Source: JANPLG01 sp964609085
Lineage (GTDB): Bacteria > Armatimonadota > SYMT01
Length of the DNA stretch: 22,522 bases
Reading direction: 5' to 3'
NCBI GenBank assembly: GCA_964609085.1
Contig: CAZSRZ010000086.1
Coordinates: 1-22,522 of the forward strand
In this document: in pieces, positions 15,381 through 22,522 of the stretch
Numbering within the stretch: the first letter of the stretch is position 1
Layout of the letters: the number at the start of each line of letters is the position of its first letter
The notes under the pieces: generated by a model
The model's input: the letters and a program-made list of their open reading frames with translations, nothing else
The model's database searches: none
Told to the model about the DNA's origin: nothing
Translations under genes and position numbers: made by a program

Positions 15381-16409
15381 ATGCAACTCACCCGACGGGC
15401 ACTCATTTCGACCTCACTCGGCGTAGCCGCCACGGGCTATGCCTGGCCAGCGCCGGCCGCCGACTCCTGGCCCGGCCTCACTCGAATCGGCTGGGCGACC
15501 GACTTGACGTCGGCACTGCGCCGCGCCGGGGAGGCTCGACGACCGGTCTTGTGGCTCTCGCTTCTCGGCCGGCTCGATCAGGAGTTCTGCTGAACGAACG
15601 CACGCACGCTGAGGGCCGTGTTGCTCTCAGACACCCGCTTCATCTCGCTGGTCAACGAGCGCTTTATCCCCTGCTGGGAGTCGGTTCGCCCCGTCCCGAA
15701 GATCACCATCGATCTCGGTGACGGGCGGGTGATTCGGCGCACACTCACAGGCAACACCATCCTCTCCGTTCTCACAGCGGACGGGCGCATGGTCGACGCC
15801 TTGCCCGGGATCTACACGCCCGAGGACTTCCTGTCCGAGATCCGGCCCGTGCTCGATTTCCTCGCCAACCCCGCGGCCTGTGGCGGAGCAACTCCATCAA
15901 AGGCTGCTACGGCCGCCTGGCACAGGCAATTGGCGGTTGATCTCGTGCGCAGTGAGGTCCGGCGGACCACCTTGAGCAAGGCAGTTGTAGAGAGTCCCCT
16001 GCTCTCCGCACTCGGGGTTCGCCGGGAAGCCGCGACGCTGCAAGGAAGCAAGGGTGCCGCGCTTCAGGTCGACGCCGACCCGCGGGCTGCTCTGGAGGCC
16101 ATCTGCCGGCAGATCGAGGATATCAGTCATCTTCCCGCCACGGCGGATCGCCTACGATCGACCTACGTGGAGCAGCCCGAGGCGAAGCGGCCGACGCCGG
16201 GGAAGCTGGCCGAACTCGCGATACGCCAGGATTCGCAGACCAACGTTCGGCTGGTCCGCCCCGCAATCCACCTCTACTTCACGGCGGAGGGCAGTCTTCC
16301 CCTCGCCCGGCCTGCCCGTGATGCCATCTATCGCCGCGTGCTCCACCTCCCCGTGGATGATCCCAATCTGGGACTGGCCGATGTTCTGCTGCCGGGAACA
16401 CCCGAGTAG
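15381..16409 (+). CDS. predicted exported thioredoxin-like selenoprotein, TGA at codon 71 read as selenocysteine
   Basis: The frame is open from 15381 to 16409 except for one TGA (15591-15593). Read through, it gives 342 residues. An RR-containing signal peptide (MQLTRRALIS, hydrophobic to about residue 20, Ala-rich cleavage area near 27) sends it outside the cytoplasm. A thioredoxin-like domain follows: RPVLWLSLLG strand (54-63), then LDQEFC-U-TNARTL with C70 and U71 at the start of a helix, VNERFIPCWE (91-100), ILSVLTADGR (127-136) and ALPGIYTPEDFL (140-151). The rest, to 342, is helical. A SECIS-like hairpin sits at 15609-15630. The ATG at 15381 has GGAG 6 nt upstream. Standard gene calling would cut it into an 82-codon piece and a 5'-truncated 263-residue piece. 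The alternative is a pseudogene with one stop, less likely because no frameshift or other damage is visible. Confidence 0.82.
15609..15630 (+). promoter_or_regulatory. candidate bacterial SECIS hairpin
   Basis: CTGAGGGC (15609-15616) pairs with GCTCTCAG (15623-15630): eight consecutive pairs including one G-U, with a 6-nt loop CGUGUU. The stem starts 15 nt and the loop 23 nt after the TGA. Bacterial SECIS elements recognised by SelB lie inside the coding region at this distance and have a G near the start of the loop followed by U, as here. Function as a SECIS is inferred. Confidence 0.7.
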
Positions 16410-16425
16410 CAGAACCGCGTACCTC

Positions 16426-17262
16426 TCAGAGTTCGACCTCCGGCTGCCCGTTTCGCGAGACCCACCGGCCGCAGGGGCCGCCTTCCTCGCTCACATCCAG
16501 TGCCGCGGTGGAACCATCGAAGCGCAGTACCGGGTGGTAGTACCGAGCCACCTGTCTGGCGGCTCCGGAGATGTAGTGCCCGATCAAGGCGCGACGGAAC
16601 CGCGTGGTCGACTCGTTCGGAAAGCTGCCGTGGATCAGGGAGCCGTTGAAGAAGAGCACATCGCCGGGCTGCATCGGGATCGGGACCGCGTGCATCCCCT
16701 CCGCAAGGGGAACCTCCACCTCCGTGAAACTGCGGCCGGTATCGGCGCCCCGAGTGCAGAGGATCGGAAGGTGGTGGGTGCCGGGGACAACGCAGAGGCA
16801 GCCATTCTCCTCGTCGCATGGATCCAGCGCCATCCAGGCGGCCAGGCAAGTGCCGGGGGACACTTTCAGATAGTACTGGTCCTGGTGGAGCGCCTGACCT
16901 CTGGCCCCCGGAGGCTTGAAGTAGAGCATCGTCTGGACGGCGAGCGGTTCCACGCCGGCGAGGCGGGTCATGCGGCGAGCGAGCCGCGGATCCAACATCC
17001 AGCGTAGGCTGATCTCGTCCCACCTGTGCATATGAATCATCCGGGGGAAGCGCCGCAGCGGATCGTTGGACTCCGCGTCCACCCCGGCAGAGTCCCCTGG
17101 ATAGGCTCCGGCGGTCCGCAGGGCCATGTAGTGGTCGCGCAGCCTGGCGGTCTCATCCGGGGAGAAGAGCCCGGCCGCAAGCAGATACCCCTGCCGCTCG
17201 AAGGACGCTGCGTCGACCTCCGTTTCCGCGGATGCGTGCATACTCGGCAAAGCTGTGCTCAT
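16426..17262 (-). CDS. phytanoyl-CoA dioxygenase (PhyH) family Fe(II)/2-oxoglutarate oxygenase
   Basis: The 278-residue product has the double-stranded beta-helix oxygenase motif: HQD (H126, D128) and the distal histidine in NGSLIHGSFPN (206-216, H211), with an arginine in RFRRAL (221-226) for 2-oxoglutarate. TMLYFKPPGA (111-120) and CLCVVPGTHH (155-164) are typical of the PhyH branch. Such enzymes hydroxylate small molecules using Fe(II), O2 and 2-oxoglutarate; the substrate is not predictable. The ATG at 17262 overlaps the stop of the SDR gene (ATGA), with a purine-rich but non-canonical leader. It is the last gene of the isomerase-SDR-PhyH operon and converges with the selenoprotein gene across 16 nt. 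Confidence 0.93.
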   Translation of the reverse strand: MSTALPSMHASAETEVDAASFERQGYLLAAGLFSPDETARLRDHYMALRTAGAYPGDSAGVDAESNDPLRRFPRMIHMHRWDEISLRWMLDPRLARRMTRLAGVEPLAVQTMLYFKPPGARGQALHQDQYYLKVSPGTCLAAWMALDPCDEENGCLCVVPGTHHLPILCTRGADTGRSFTEVEVPLAEGMHAVPIPMQPGDVLFFNGSLIHGSFPNESTTRFRRALIGHYISGAARQVARYYHPVLRFDGSTAALDVSEEGGPCGRWVSRNGQPEVEL

Positions 17263-17999
17263 ACTGCCCCACCCTTCACTTCCCAGACTGCGCCGCTGGT
17301 GTAGCTGTTGCGCTCCGAGCAGAGAAACTCGATCACTTCAGCGATTTCCTCGGCGTCCGCATACCTTCCGATCGGCACCGGGGGGTGCGCCAGGAACTCG
17401 GACGAGAAGCGCGGGATGACCATCTGCGTGAGAACGCGCCCGGGTTCAACGCCGTTGACGAAGACGCCCTTCTCTGGATAGGCTCGGCCGAGCGACTGCA
17501 CCAGGGCATAGACCGCGGCCTTTGACACCGAATACGGCACCTGGTTCGGATTGCCCTTGCGGGCACCGGAGGTGATCGTGACACACCGCCCCCAACCGCC
17601 CGCAAGCATCAGGGGCATCACTGCCTGGTGAAAGTTGTAGACGGCCTCCACGTTGACCGCCATCACGTGTCGGAACTGCTCGAGCGTCTGCTCCGGAAAG
17701 GGCCGTTCCCAGCCGAGTGTCCCGGCGCAACAGACGAGGATATCCAGCCGACCGTATCGGTCGTGCGTCTCGCGCACCGCTGCCTGGACTGCGGCAGAGT
17801 CGGTCACATCGAGCTGTAGGAAGGTCACACCCGGACAAGCTCTGGAAAGCGAGGCTGCCAGCTCGGCTCCGGCCGGGTCCCTATCGACGACGACCGTTCG
17901 CCGACCGGCCCGAGCGAGCCGCTCGACGGTGGCCTTGCCGATCCCCGCCGCGCCGCCGGTGACCAGCGCCACCCGCGCTGCCTCAACCGACGCGCTCAT
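17259..17999 (-). CDS. short-chain dehydrogenase/reductase (SDR)
   Basis: The 246-residue product is a classical SDR: nucleotide loop TGGAAGIG (14-21), D64 in the LDVTD block, VCCAG (89-93) in place of the usual NNAG, N116, and the catalytic S144, Y156 and K160 (YSVSK). VEPGRVLTQMV (184-194) and a C-terminal YTSGAVWEVKGG (233-244) are family-typical. V-V-D-R-D at 37-41, with an acidic residue at the end of beta-2, suggests NAD rather than NADP. The ATG at 17999 is chosen at the Rossmann fold; it overlaps the isomerase stop (17983) by 17 nt. The longer frame to 18053 is rejected as overlapping the neighbour too deeply. It likely oxidises or reduces a hydroxyl of the compound handled by its operon partners. 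Confidence 0.93.
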   Translation of the reverse strand: MSASVEAARVALVTGGAAGIGKATVERLARAGRRTVVVDRDPAGAELAASLSRACPGVTFLQLDVTDSAAVQAAVRETHDRYGRLDILVCCAGTLGWERPFPEQTLEQFRHVMAVNVEAVYNFHQAVMPLMLAGGWGRCVTITSGARKGNPNQVPYSVSKAAVYALVQSLGRAYPEKGVFVNGVEPGRVLTQMVIPRFSSEFLAHPPVPIGRYADAEEIAEVIEFLCSERNSYTSGAVWEVKGGAV

Positions 18000-18864
18000 C
18001 GTAGTCCAGCACGCGGATACCGAGATCCGAGGCGGTGCGGTGGAACAGCTCACCCACGGCAGGGAGGTCCTCAGTCACCGCTCCCTCCACGATGACGGGG
18101 TAATCCGGGCTCAGGTCCTCCATGCGGCGGAAGAGGGTGCCGAAGTCCATCAAGCCTTTGCCGGGGCACCCGTCCTGAAGATGCACGCACAGCCGGTTCT
18201 CGATCCAGATGTCCTTGGCGTGGCAACTGACGATGCGATCGCCCAGGGTGTCGAACATGGACTCCAGCGCCGGGCCGGTGTTGAACACGGTCTTGAGCGT
18301 GATCCAGTTGGCGCTGTCGAAGTCGCACTTCACCCAGGGTGAATCGACCTCGTCAATGACATCGCGCATCACCTCCGCGGACTCCAGGGTGACGAGTTGG
18401 TGACCCTCGAGCGAAAGCAGCACGCCGAACTCCTGCGCTACGGGAGCCGCTTCTCTCAGGCTCTTCACCAATTGCCGGCGGGAGTCGAACACCCAGTTGG
18501 AAGGGTGGGGTGTCCAGGGGCCCGCCTCGTTCATGGATCCGGGACCGGTGTCGATGGCCCGGGCGCCAAGCGCACCCGCCAGGCGCAAAGCCGCCTGCAA
18601 GGTTCCGACGGCCTCGCGTCGGCGTTCCTCGTCGGGATTCACCAGGTTTTGCCAGTAGCCGGTCACCTGGAACAGATGAACCCGCTCCTGGGCGAGGATC
18701 TCGCGGACCCTCAGCGCCTGTTCAATCGGCGTGGTGTGAGGGTCGTTGTGGCGAAAGCGGGTGAAGATGCCGGTGAATCCGTGCCCACGCACCCGGCGGC
18801 AGATCTCCGGGGTGAGGTCGTTCATGTCCTCGGGCAGGAAACACCCGCTCATACCGAACCGCAT
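17983..18864 (-). CDS. sugar phosphate isomerase/epimerase (AP endonuclease 2-type TIM barrel)
   Basis: The 293-residue product is a xylose isomerase-like TIM barrel. The four metal ligands expected for this superfamily are visible at the ends of strands: E153 (LLSLEGH), D181 (KCDFDSANW), H215 (SCHAKD) and E260 (VIVEG). Members isomerise or epimerise sugars and inositol derivatives. The ATG at 18864 has GGGAG 8 nt upstream. It begins the isomerase-SDR-PhyH operon; this trio with a nearby DUF1501 gene suggests breakdown or modification of a sugar-like or inositol-like compound, but the substrate is unknown. Confidence 0.9.
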   Translation of the reverse strand: MRFGMSGCFLPEDMNDLTPEICRRVRGHGFTGIFTRFRHNDPHTTPIEQALRVREILAQERVHLFQVTGYWQNLVNPDEERRREAVGTLQAALRLAGALGARAIDTGPGSMNEAGPWTPHPSNWVFDSRRQLVKSLREAAPVAQEFGVLLSLEGHQLVTLESAEVMRDVIDEVDSPWVKCDFDSANWITLKTVFNTGPALESMFDTLGDRIVSCHAKDIWIENRLCVHLQDGCPGKGLMDFGTLFRRMEDLSPDYPVIVEGAVTEDLPAVGELFHRTASDLGIRVLDYDERVG

Positions 18865-19036
18865 CTGATGCTCCCGAGGCCGCTCCAGGGACTCTTCGCG
18901 CTGCAGTTCCCGACCCTTGTCGCGGGATTCCTCTGCGGGACCGATGTCTCGATTAGGCCGGGCACCGCGTCAGGCTGCCCCGAGAGGGTGTGAAGCTGGC
19001 CGACCCGGGGCTCCGGCCCGCTGCGGAACTGCGAGG

Positions 19037-20431
19037 TTAGAGCAGGATGGGGGCGATCGGTTCGCCTTCGCAGGCACGGAGCGGCCGGTTGAGCCGGTCA
19101 GTGAACTCCACGTTGGGTGCCAGTCCGAGGCAGTGATAGAGCGTGGCGTGGAGTTCCGCGGGCCCAACGGGATCGGCATCCGGGTAGGCGCCGATGCGGT
19201 CGCTGCTCCCGTGCACCACGCCGCCGCGAATGCCGCCGCCCGCGAGCATGGCACAGAAGACCGAGCCCCAGTGGTCGCGGCCGCCGCCGGGATTGTGCTT
19301 AGGCGTTCGACCGAACTCGCCCACCCAGACGACCAGGGTTTCATCCAGCAGTCCACGCGTTTCCAGATCTTCCAGCAGGGCAGAGGTCCCCTGATCCATC
19401 GGCGGCATCAGCGCACTCTTCAGCCGGCCGGCGTTGTCGGAGTGCGTGTCCCACACCGGGTTGCCGATGAGGGTATCCCCGGGCTCGCGCGGCCAGTTGA
19501 CGGTAACGAGTCGCACACCGGCTTCCACCAGTCGGCGGGCCAGCAGGCAACTCTGGCCGTATTTGTGCGGGCCATAGCGCTCCCGCACCGCCGGCGGCTC
19601 CGACTTCACGTCGAAAGCCCGGCGAGTTCTGTCCGAGGTCAACAGGTCCAGCGCCTGGCCGATGAGACTGTCGATTTTCGCGACCATCGCCGACCGCAGG
19701 ACGTCATCCGTGGCCGAGTTGACCGTGGCCAGGAGGCCGCGTCGTCGCTCGAACCGGGCCGGCCCCACATCCGCCAGCGGCGTCAACCCGGGCACCTGAT
19801 AGGTCGGAAGGTGCGGGTCGCACTCCAGGAACATCGGTTCGTGCTCCACGCCCAGGATGCCGGCGAATTGCCCTGCCACGATCACCGCTGGATTGTTCTT
19901 CACCATTTCCGGCAGCACCACCACGGTCGGCAGATCGCGCCCCCTGCCCGGCAGAAAGCGGTGCATCACGGAGGCCAGCGTCGGCCAGTCGGATGAGGAG
20001 GGAGGGATGCTCTCGCCATTGGGGCTGGAGGCATGCGGCCGCCCCGTGAGCACGGCGTAGCCACTGCCGGTGTGCGCGTCGATGCCAGTGGACATCGACC
20101 GGATGACGGCGTAGCGATCCGCCAGCTTGGCCAGCCGGGGCATCAACTCTCCGACCTGCAACCCCGGCACAGGCGTCGGGATCGCGCCAAATGCCCCGCG
20201 GACTTCCGAGGCAGCCTCGGGTTTCGGGTCGAAGGTCTCGTGCTGCGGCGGCCCACCGACCATGTAGAGGAGGATGACCGACCTCGCCCTGCCGAACGAA
20301 CGACCCGCCAGGCCCGCCCCGGCCGCCCGCGGCATCGCGAGCAGATCCGCCAGGGAGAGGCCACTCAGCCCGAGGCTGCCGACGCGCAGCACCTCGCGGC
20401 GGGAGAGTGGTGAGAAGCGGGGGGTCTTCAT
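19037..20431 (-). CDS. DUF1501 family protein with twin-arginine signal
   Basis: The 464-residue product has the hallmark DUF1501 start: LSRREVLRVGSLGLSGLSLA (9-28), a twin-arginine signal, then the alkaline phosphatase/sulfatase-like fold with LLYMVGGPPQHETFDPKP (55-72), STGIDAHTGSGYAVLTG (114-130), WDTHSDN in the second half and EFGRTPKHNPGGGRDHWG near 380-400. These proteins are exported; they are abundant in Planctomycetes and relatives, where they often sit beside DUF1549/DUF1553 cytochrome-like proteins. No such partner is in the window. The ATG at 20431 begins just before the signal and has no clear Shine-Dalgarno. The 172-nt gap to the isomerase gene is non-coding, so common transcription is possible but not shown. 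Confidence 0.93.
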   Translation of the reverse strand: MKTPRFSPLSRREVLRVGSLGLSGLSLADLLAMPRAAGAGLAGRSFGRARSVILLYMVGGPPQHETFDPKPEAASEVRGAFGAIPTPVPGLQVGELMPRLAKLADRYAVIRSMSTGIDAHTGSGYAVLTGRPHASSPNGESIPPSSSDWPTLASVMHRFLPGRGRDLPTVVVLPEMVKNNPAVIVAGQFAGILGVEHEPMFLECDPHLPTYQVPGLTPLADVGPARFERRRGLLATVNSATDDVLRSAMVAKIDSLIGQALDLLTSDRTRRAFDVKSEPPAVRERYGPHKYGQSCLLARRLVEAGVRLVTVNWPREPGDTLIGNPVWDTHSDNAGRLKSALMPPMDQGTSALLEDLETRGLLDETLVVWVGEFGRTPKHNPGGGRDHWGSVFCAMLAGGGIRGGVVHGSSDRIGAYPDADPVGPAELHATLYHCLGLAPNVEFTDRLNRPLRACEGEPIAPILL

Positions 20432-20530
20432 TGTGGTAAACCGCAGACGCGAGACGGACGCATCCGCGCACCCGGTGAGACCCCCCTGCGGCCCCGCGAG
20501 TTTCCACCACCTGTCTGCGCCCCGTGGGAT

Positions 20531-21607
20531 CTACGTGGAGACGCCGTCGAACCACCGCCGCCGGAACCAGAACGCCACGTTCACCAGCGCGATCATCACC
20601 GGGACTTCCACGAGTGGTCCGATCACGGCGGCAAAAGCAGCCCCCGAGTTGATGCCGAACACCGCGACAGCCACGGCGATCGCCAGCTCGAAATTGTTGC
20701 TGGCCGCAGTGAACGACAGCGTCGTGCTCTTGCCATAGTCCGCGCCGAGCTTCTTGCTCATGGCGAACGACACCAAGAACATGACGACGAAGTAGACCAG
20801 CAGCGGGATGGCGATGCGGACCACATCCAGCGGGATCCGGACGATGAACTCGCCCTTCAGGGAGAACATCACGATGATGGTGAAGAGGAGCGCCACCAGG
20901 GTGATGGGGCTGATGCGAGGGATGAACTCGCGCTCGTACCAGTCGCGACCCCGCGCCCGCACCAGCAGCAGCCTGGAGAGCATCCCCGCGAAAAAAGGGA
21001 TGCCGAGATAGATCAGCACACTCTTCGCGATCTCCACGATCGTGATGCGGGAGAGATCCACCGCGCCAAAGCTCACCCCGAGCAGCGGTGGCAGCACCTT
21101 CACGAAGACGTATGCGTAGACAGAGAAAAAGAGGACCTGAAAGATCGAGTTAAAGGCGACCAGTCCGGCAGCATACTCCCGATCGCCATCCGCGAGGTCA
21201 TTCCAGACAATGACCATCGCGATGCACCGGGCCAACCCGATCATGATGAGGCCGATGGCGTAGTCCGGCTTGTCAGGCAGGAAAACGATCGCCAGCACGA
21301 ACATCAACACCGGACCAATGATCCAGTTCTGCACCAGGGAGAGTGCGAGCACCCGCACATCGCGGAACACCCGCCCCAGCTCCTCGTAACGCACCTTCGC
21401 CAGCGGCGGGTACATCATGAGGATCAGCCCGACCGCAATGGGGATCGAAGTAGTGCCCACCGACAGGCTCGTGATCCCCCGGACCAGCGACGGAACCGCG
21501 TAGCCGAGAGCGATCCCCAGGCCCATCGCGAGGAAAATCCAGAGGGTCAGGTAGCGATCGAGAAACGACAGCCTCCCCGCTCCAGCACCGTTGTTCGGGG
21601 CAGTCAT
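20531..21607 (-). CDS. acr3: arsenite efflux transporter, Acr3 family
   Basis: The 358-residue membrane protein has about ten hydrophobic helices. GLARCIAMVIVWN (124-136) contains the conserved cysteine C128, and AAVIGPLVEVPVMIALV near the C-terminus carries the conserved acidic residue E334; both are needed for arsenite transport in studied Acr3 proteins. FTAASNNFELAIAVAVAVFG is the other signature block. It extrudes As(III) (and possibly Sb(III)) using the proton gradient. The ATG at 21607 has AGGGAGAG about 10 nt upstream. No arsR, arsC or arsM gene is adjacent in the window. An AT-rich palindrome upstream could be the operator. Confidence 0.95.
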   Translation of the reverse strand: MTAPNNGAGAGRLSFLDRYLTLWIFLAMGLGIALGYAVPSLVRGITSLSVGTTSIPIAVGLILMMYPPLAKVRYEELGRVFRDVRVLALSLVQNWIIGPVLMFVLAIVFLPDKPDYAIGLIMIGLARCIAMVIVWNDLADGDREYAAGLVAFNSIFQVLFFSVYAYVFVKVLPPLLGVSFGAVDLSRITIVEIAKSVLIYLGIPFFAGMLSRLLLVRARGRDWYEREFIPRISPITLVALLFTIIVMFSLKGEFIVRIPLDVVRIAIPLLVYFVVMFLVSFAMSKKLGADYGKSTTLSFTAASNNFELAIAVAVAVFGINSGAAFAAVIGPLVEVPVMIALVNVAFWFRRRWFDGVST

Positions 21608-22019
21608 CCGCGCCCACTCTCCCTGGCCGGACCGCCTGCGGCGGCCATCAATAGTTCAACGCATGTCGATATATCGTATCACCGGCCCGAAGCCCCAGCC
21701 GAGACCATGCCGTGGACGGTCAGCCAGCAACGCCTCCGTCAAGAGCCGAGCACGTCAGCGCCGGGATGCAGGCCATGCCGAAGCACCTCCCTCCGGCATT
21801 GATCAGCACCGCGGTGACCTGGCAGCATGGCGCACACCAACCACGGCTCCGCACGACTGACCCGCCGAAGCCGCCGCCGCCGGCTCACGGCCGCATGCGC
21901 GCCGCTCCCGGGACCTCCACTGGCCCCGGACGGGCACAGCCCCACCGACCCCCGAACCCAGACCATCTGCACCGGCCCCCGGAGCGCTCCTCGCAATTGC
22001 AGCCGGCCGGCAGCCGTGG
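21608..22019. other. non-coding region upstream of acr3 and tRNA-Gly
   Basis: About 410 bp with no credible gene on either strand; the open frames are Arg/Pro/Ala-rich and unlike a protein. It contains the palindrome at 21667-21676, a CCGCC-TGC-GGCGG hairpin near 21634-21646 in the acr3 leader, and the tRNA promoter at its right end. Confidence 0.5.
21667..21676 (-). promoter_or_regulatory. candidate operator of acr3, CGATATATCG palindrome
   Basis: A perfect 10-bp AT-rich palindrome stands in very GC-rich DNA about 60 nt before the acr3 start. ArsR-type repressors commonly bind AT-rich inverted repeats at ars promoters, so this is a plausible operator. No regulator gene is visible nearby. 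Confidence 0.35.
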
Positions 22020-22025
22020 TATAAA
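21997..22025 (+). promoter_or_regulatory. promoter of tRNA-Gly
   Basis: TTGCAG (21997-22002) is followed after exactly 17 nt by TATAAA (22020-22025), and the mature tRNA begins 12 nt later at 22038. The -10 box is embedded in a small inverted repeat GTGGT-ATAA-ACCAC (22016-22029). Confidence 0.55.
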
Positions 22026-22037
22026 CCACAGGCCACT

Positions 22038-22109
22038 GCGGGAGTAGTTCAGTGGTAGAACGTCAGCTTCCCAAGCTGGATGTCGTGGGTTCGAGCCCCA
22101 TCTCCCGCT
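22038..22109 (+). tRNA. tRNA-Gly (anticodon CCC)
   Basis: A complete cloverleaf can be folded: acceptor stem GCGGGAG (22038-22044) with CTCCCGC (22102-22108), D arm around 22047-22060, anticodon stem TCAGC/GCTGG with loop TTCCCAA giving anticodon CCC, and T arm GTGGG-TTCGAGC-CCCAT (22085-22101). It decodes GGG glycine codons. The 3' CCA is not encoded directly after the discriminator base. A tyrosine recombinase gene starts 117 nt downstream, so this tRNA is a likely integration site. Confidence 0.96.
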
Positions 22110-22114
22110 TCCAC

Positions 22115-22131
22115 CCCCCTACATTCGGGGG
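22115..22131 (+). terminator. hairpin after tRNA-Gly
   Basis: CCCCC-TACATTC-GGGGG forms a 5-bp GC-only stem 5 nt after the tRNA; a TTTT run follows 9 nt later (22141-22144), farther than in a standard intrinsic terminator. Confidence 0.35.
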
Positions 22132-22225
22132 CAGAACCTGTTTTCCGCCCCTCAACCTCAAGGCTTCGAGTCCGAAACCGACCCTCGTTCTCGCGGGATG
22201 ATATTCCGTAAGAAAGAGGACGTTC

Positions 22226-22522
22226 ATGCTTCTCCGGGAAGCCATCGAAGACTACCTGCTCTACCTCCAGCACGAGCGTAGCGCATCCGCTGAGACCATC
22301 CGCTCCTACCGTCCTTCGCTGCGGAGGTTCCGCGAGTGGGTCGAGGCCAACGGGCATCCGACGCCGACGATTGGCGACATCTCCACGCCGCTGGCCCGGC
22401 GCTACCTCTACTCACTGAGCGAGCAAGGGCTTCGGCCCCGTAGCCGCCTGCGGCTCTGGATCCCGGTCCGGTCGCTCTTCCGGATGCTCGTGGAGCATGA
22501 CGCACTTCCCGAGAGCCCGGTC
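22226..22522 (+). CDS. tyrosine recombinase/integrase, N-terminal part (runs off the window)
   Basis: The open frame from ATG 22226 continues to the window end without a stop, giving 99 residues. They match the core-binding (SAM-like) N-terminal domain of XerC/XerD and phage-type integrases: AIEDYLLYLQHERSASAETI (6-25), SYRPSLRRFREWV (27-39), an ISTPLARRYLYSL helix and then LRLWIPVRSLFRMLVEHDAL before the catalytic domain, which is outside the window. GAGG lies 8 nt before the ATG. Position just downstream of a tRNA gene suggests an integrative element whose body extends to the right. Chromosomal Xer function is less likely in this context. Confidence 0.85.
   Translation, partial: MLLREAIEDYLLYLQHERSASAETIRSYRPSLRRFREWVEANGHPTPTIGDISTPLARRYLYSLSEQGLRPRSRLRLWIPVRSLFRMLVEHDALPESPV

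Noticed and set aside
15381..15593. Pseudogene interpretation of the TGA-interrupted thioredoxin-like gene
   Set aside because: Frame and fold continue undamaged after the TGA, the codon is at the redox position, and a SECIS-like hairpin follows. Not fully excluded without the sel genes.
21739..22029. 96-codon minus-strand open frame between acr3 and the tRNA
   Set aside because: Arg/Gly-rich, no Shine-Dalgarno, no family pattern; overlaps the tRNA promoter.
1..22522. CRISPR array or insertion sequence
   Set aside because: No regularly spaced repeats and no transposase-like frame with terminal inverted repeats were seen.

Overview
The window is a GC-rich bacterial chromosome segment with short intergenic gaps and many ATGA-type start/stop overlaps. 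Gene content (DUF1501 protein with a twin-arginine signal, phytanoyl-CoA dioxygenase-like oxygenase, TIM-barrel sugar isomerase, bacterial translin homologue, Asp-box propeller) resembles uncultured or environmental lineages such as Latescibacterota, Gemmatimonadota, Armatimonadota or Planctomycetota relatives. The sequence alone does not settle the phylum.

Layout. 1-2540: accessory cassette of two overlapping minus-strand genes (a PD-(D/E)XK nuclease-like protein and an unknown protein), visibly more AT-rich than the rest and lying between two 45/50-identical direct repeats. 2538-5096: plus-strand group with an ATP-grasp-like protein, a translin-family protein and a biotin carboxyl carrier protein. 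5093-8642: minus-strand polyphosphate-type operon (CHAD protein, helix-hairpin-helix protein, Ppx/GppA phosphatase) with a good sigma70-type promoter that would give a leaderless mRNA. 8747-9724: Asp-box beta-propeller. 9912-12130: GNAT acetyltransferase coupled to a CPBP-family membrane protease. 12308-13987: NYN-domain RNase with OST-HTH (LOTUS) domains. 14232-15310: two unknown genes. 15381-16409: a thioredoxin-like exported protein interrupted by one in-frame TGA. 16426-18864: minus-strand operon of isomerase, SDR dehydrogenase and PhyH-type oxygenase, with a DUF1501 gene upstream (19037-20431). 20531-21607: Acr3 arsenite exporter. 22038-22109: tRNA-Gly(CCC). 22226-end: start of a tyrosine recombinase, probably the edge of an integrated element.

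The most notable observation is the TGA at 15591-15593. The frame is open and protein-like on both sides, the codon follows a cysteine (Cys-Sec pair), and a perfect 8-bp stem with a 6-nt loop containing GU starts 15 nt after it, the geometry of a bacterial SECIS. I read this as an undescribed or poorly annotated selenoprotein rather than a pseudogene. The selenocysteine machinery (selA, selB, selC, selD) is not in the window, so this remains a strong inference.
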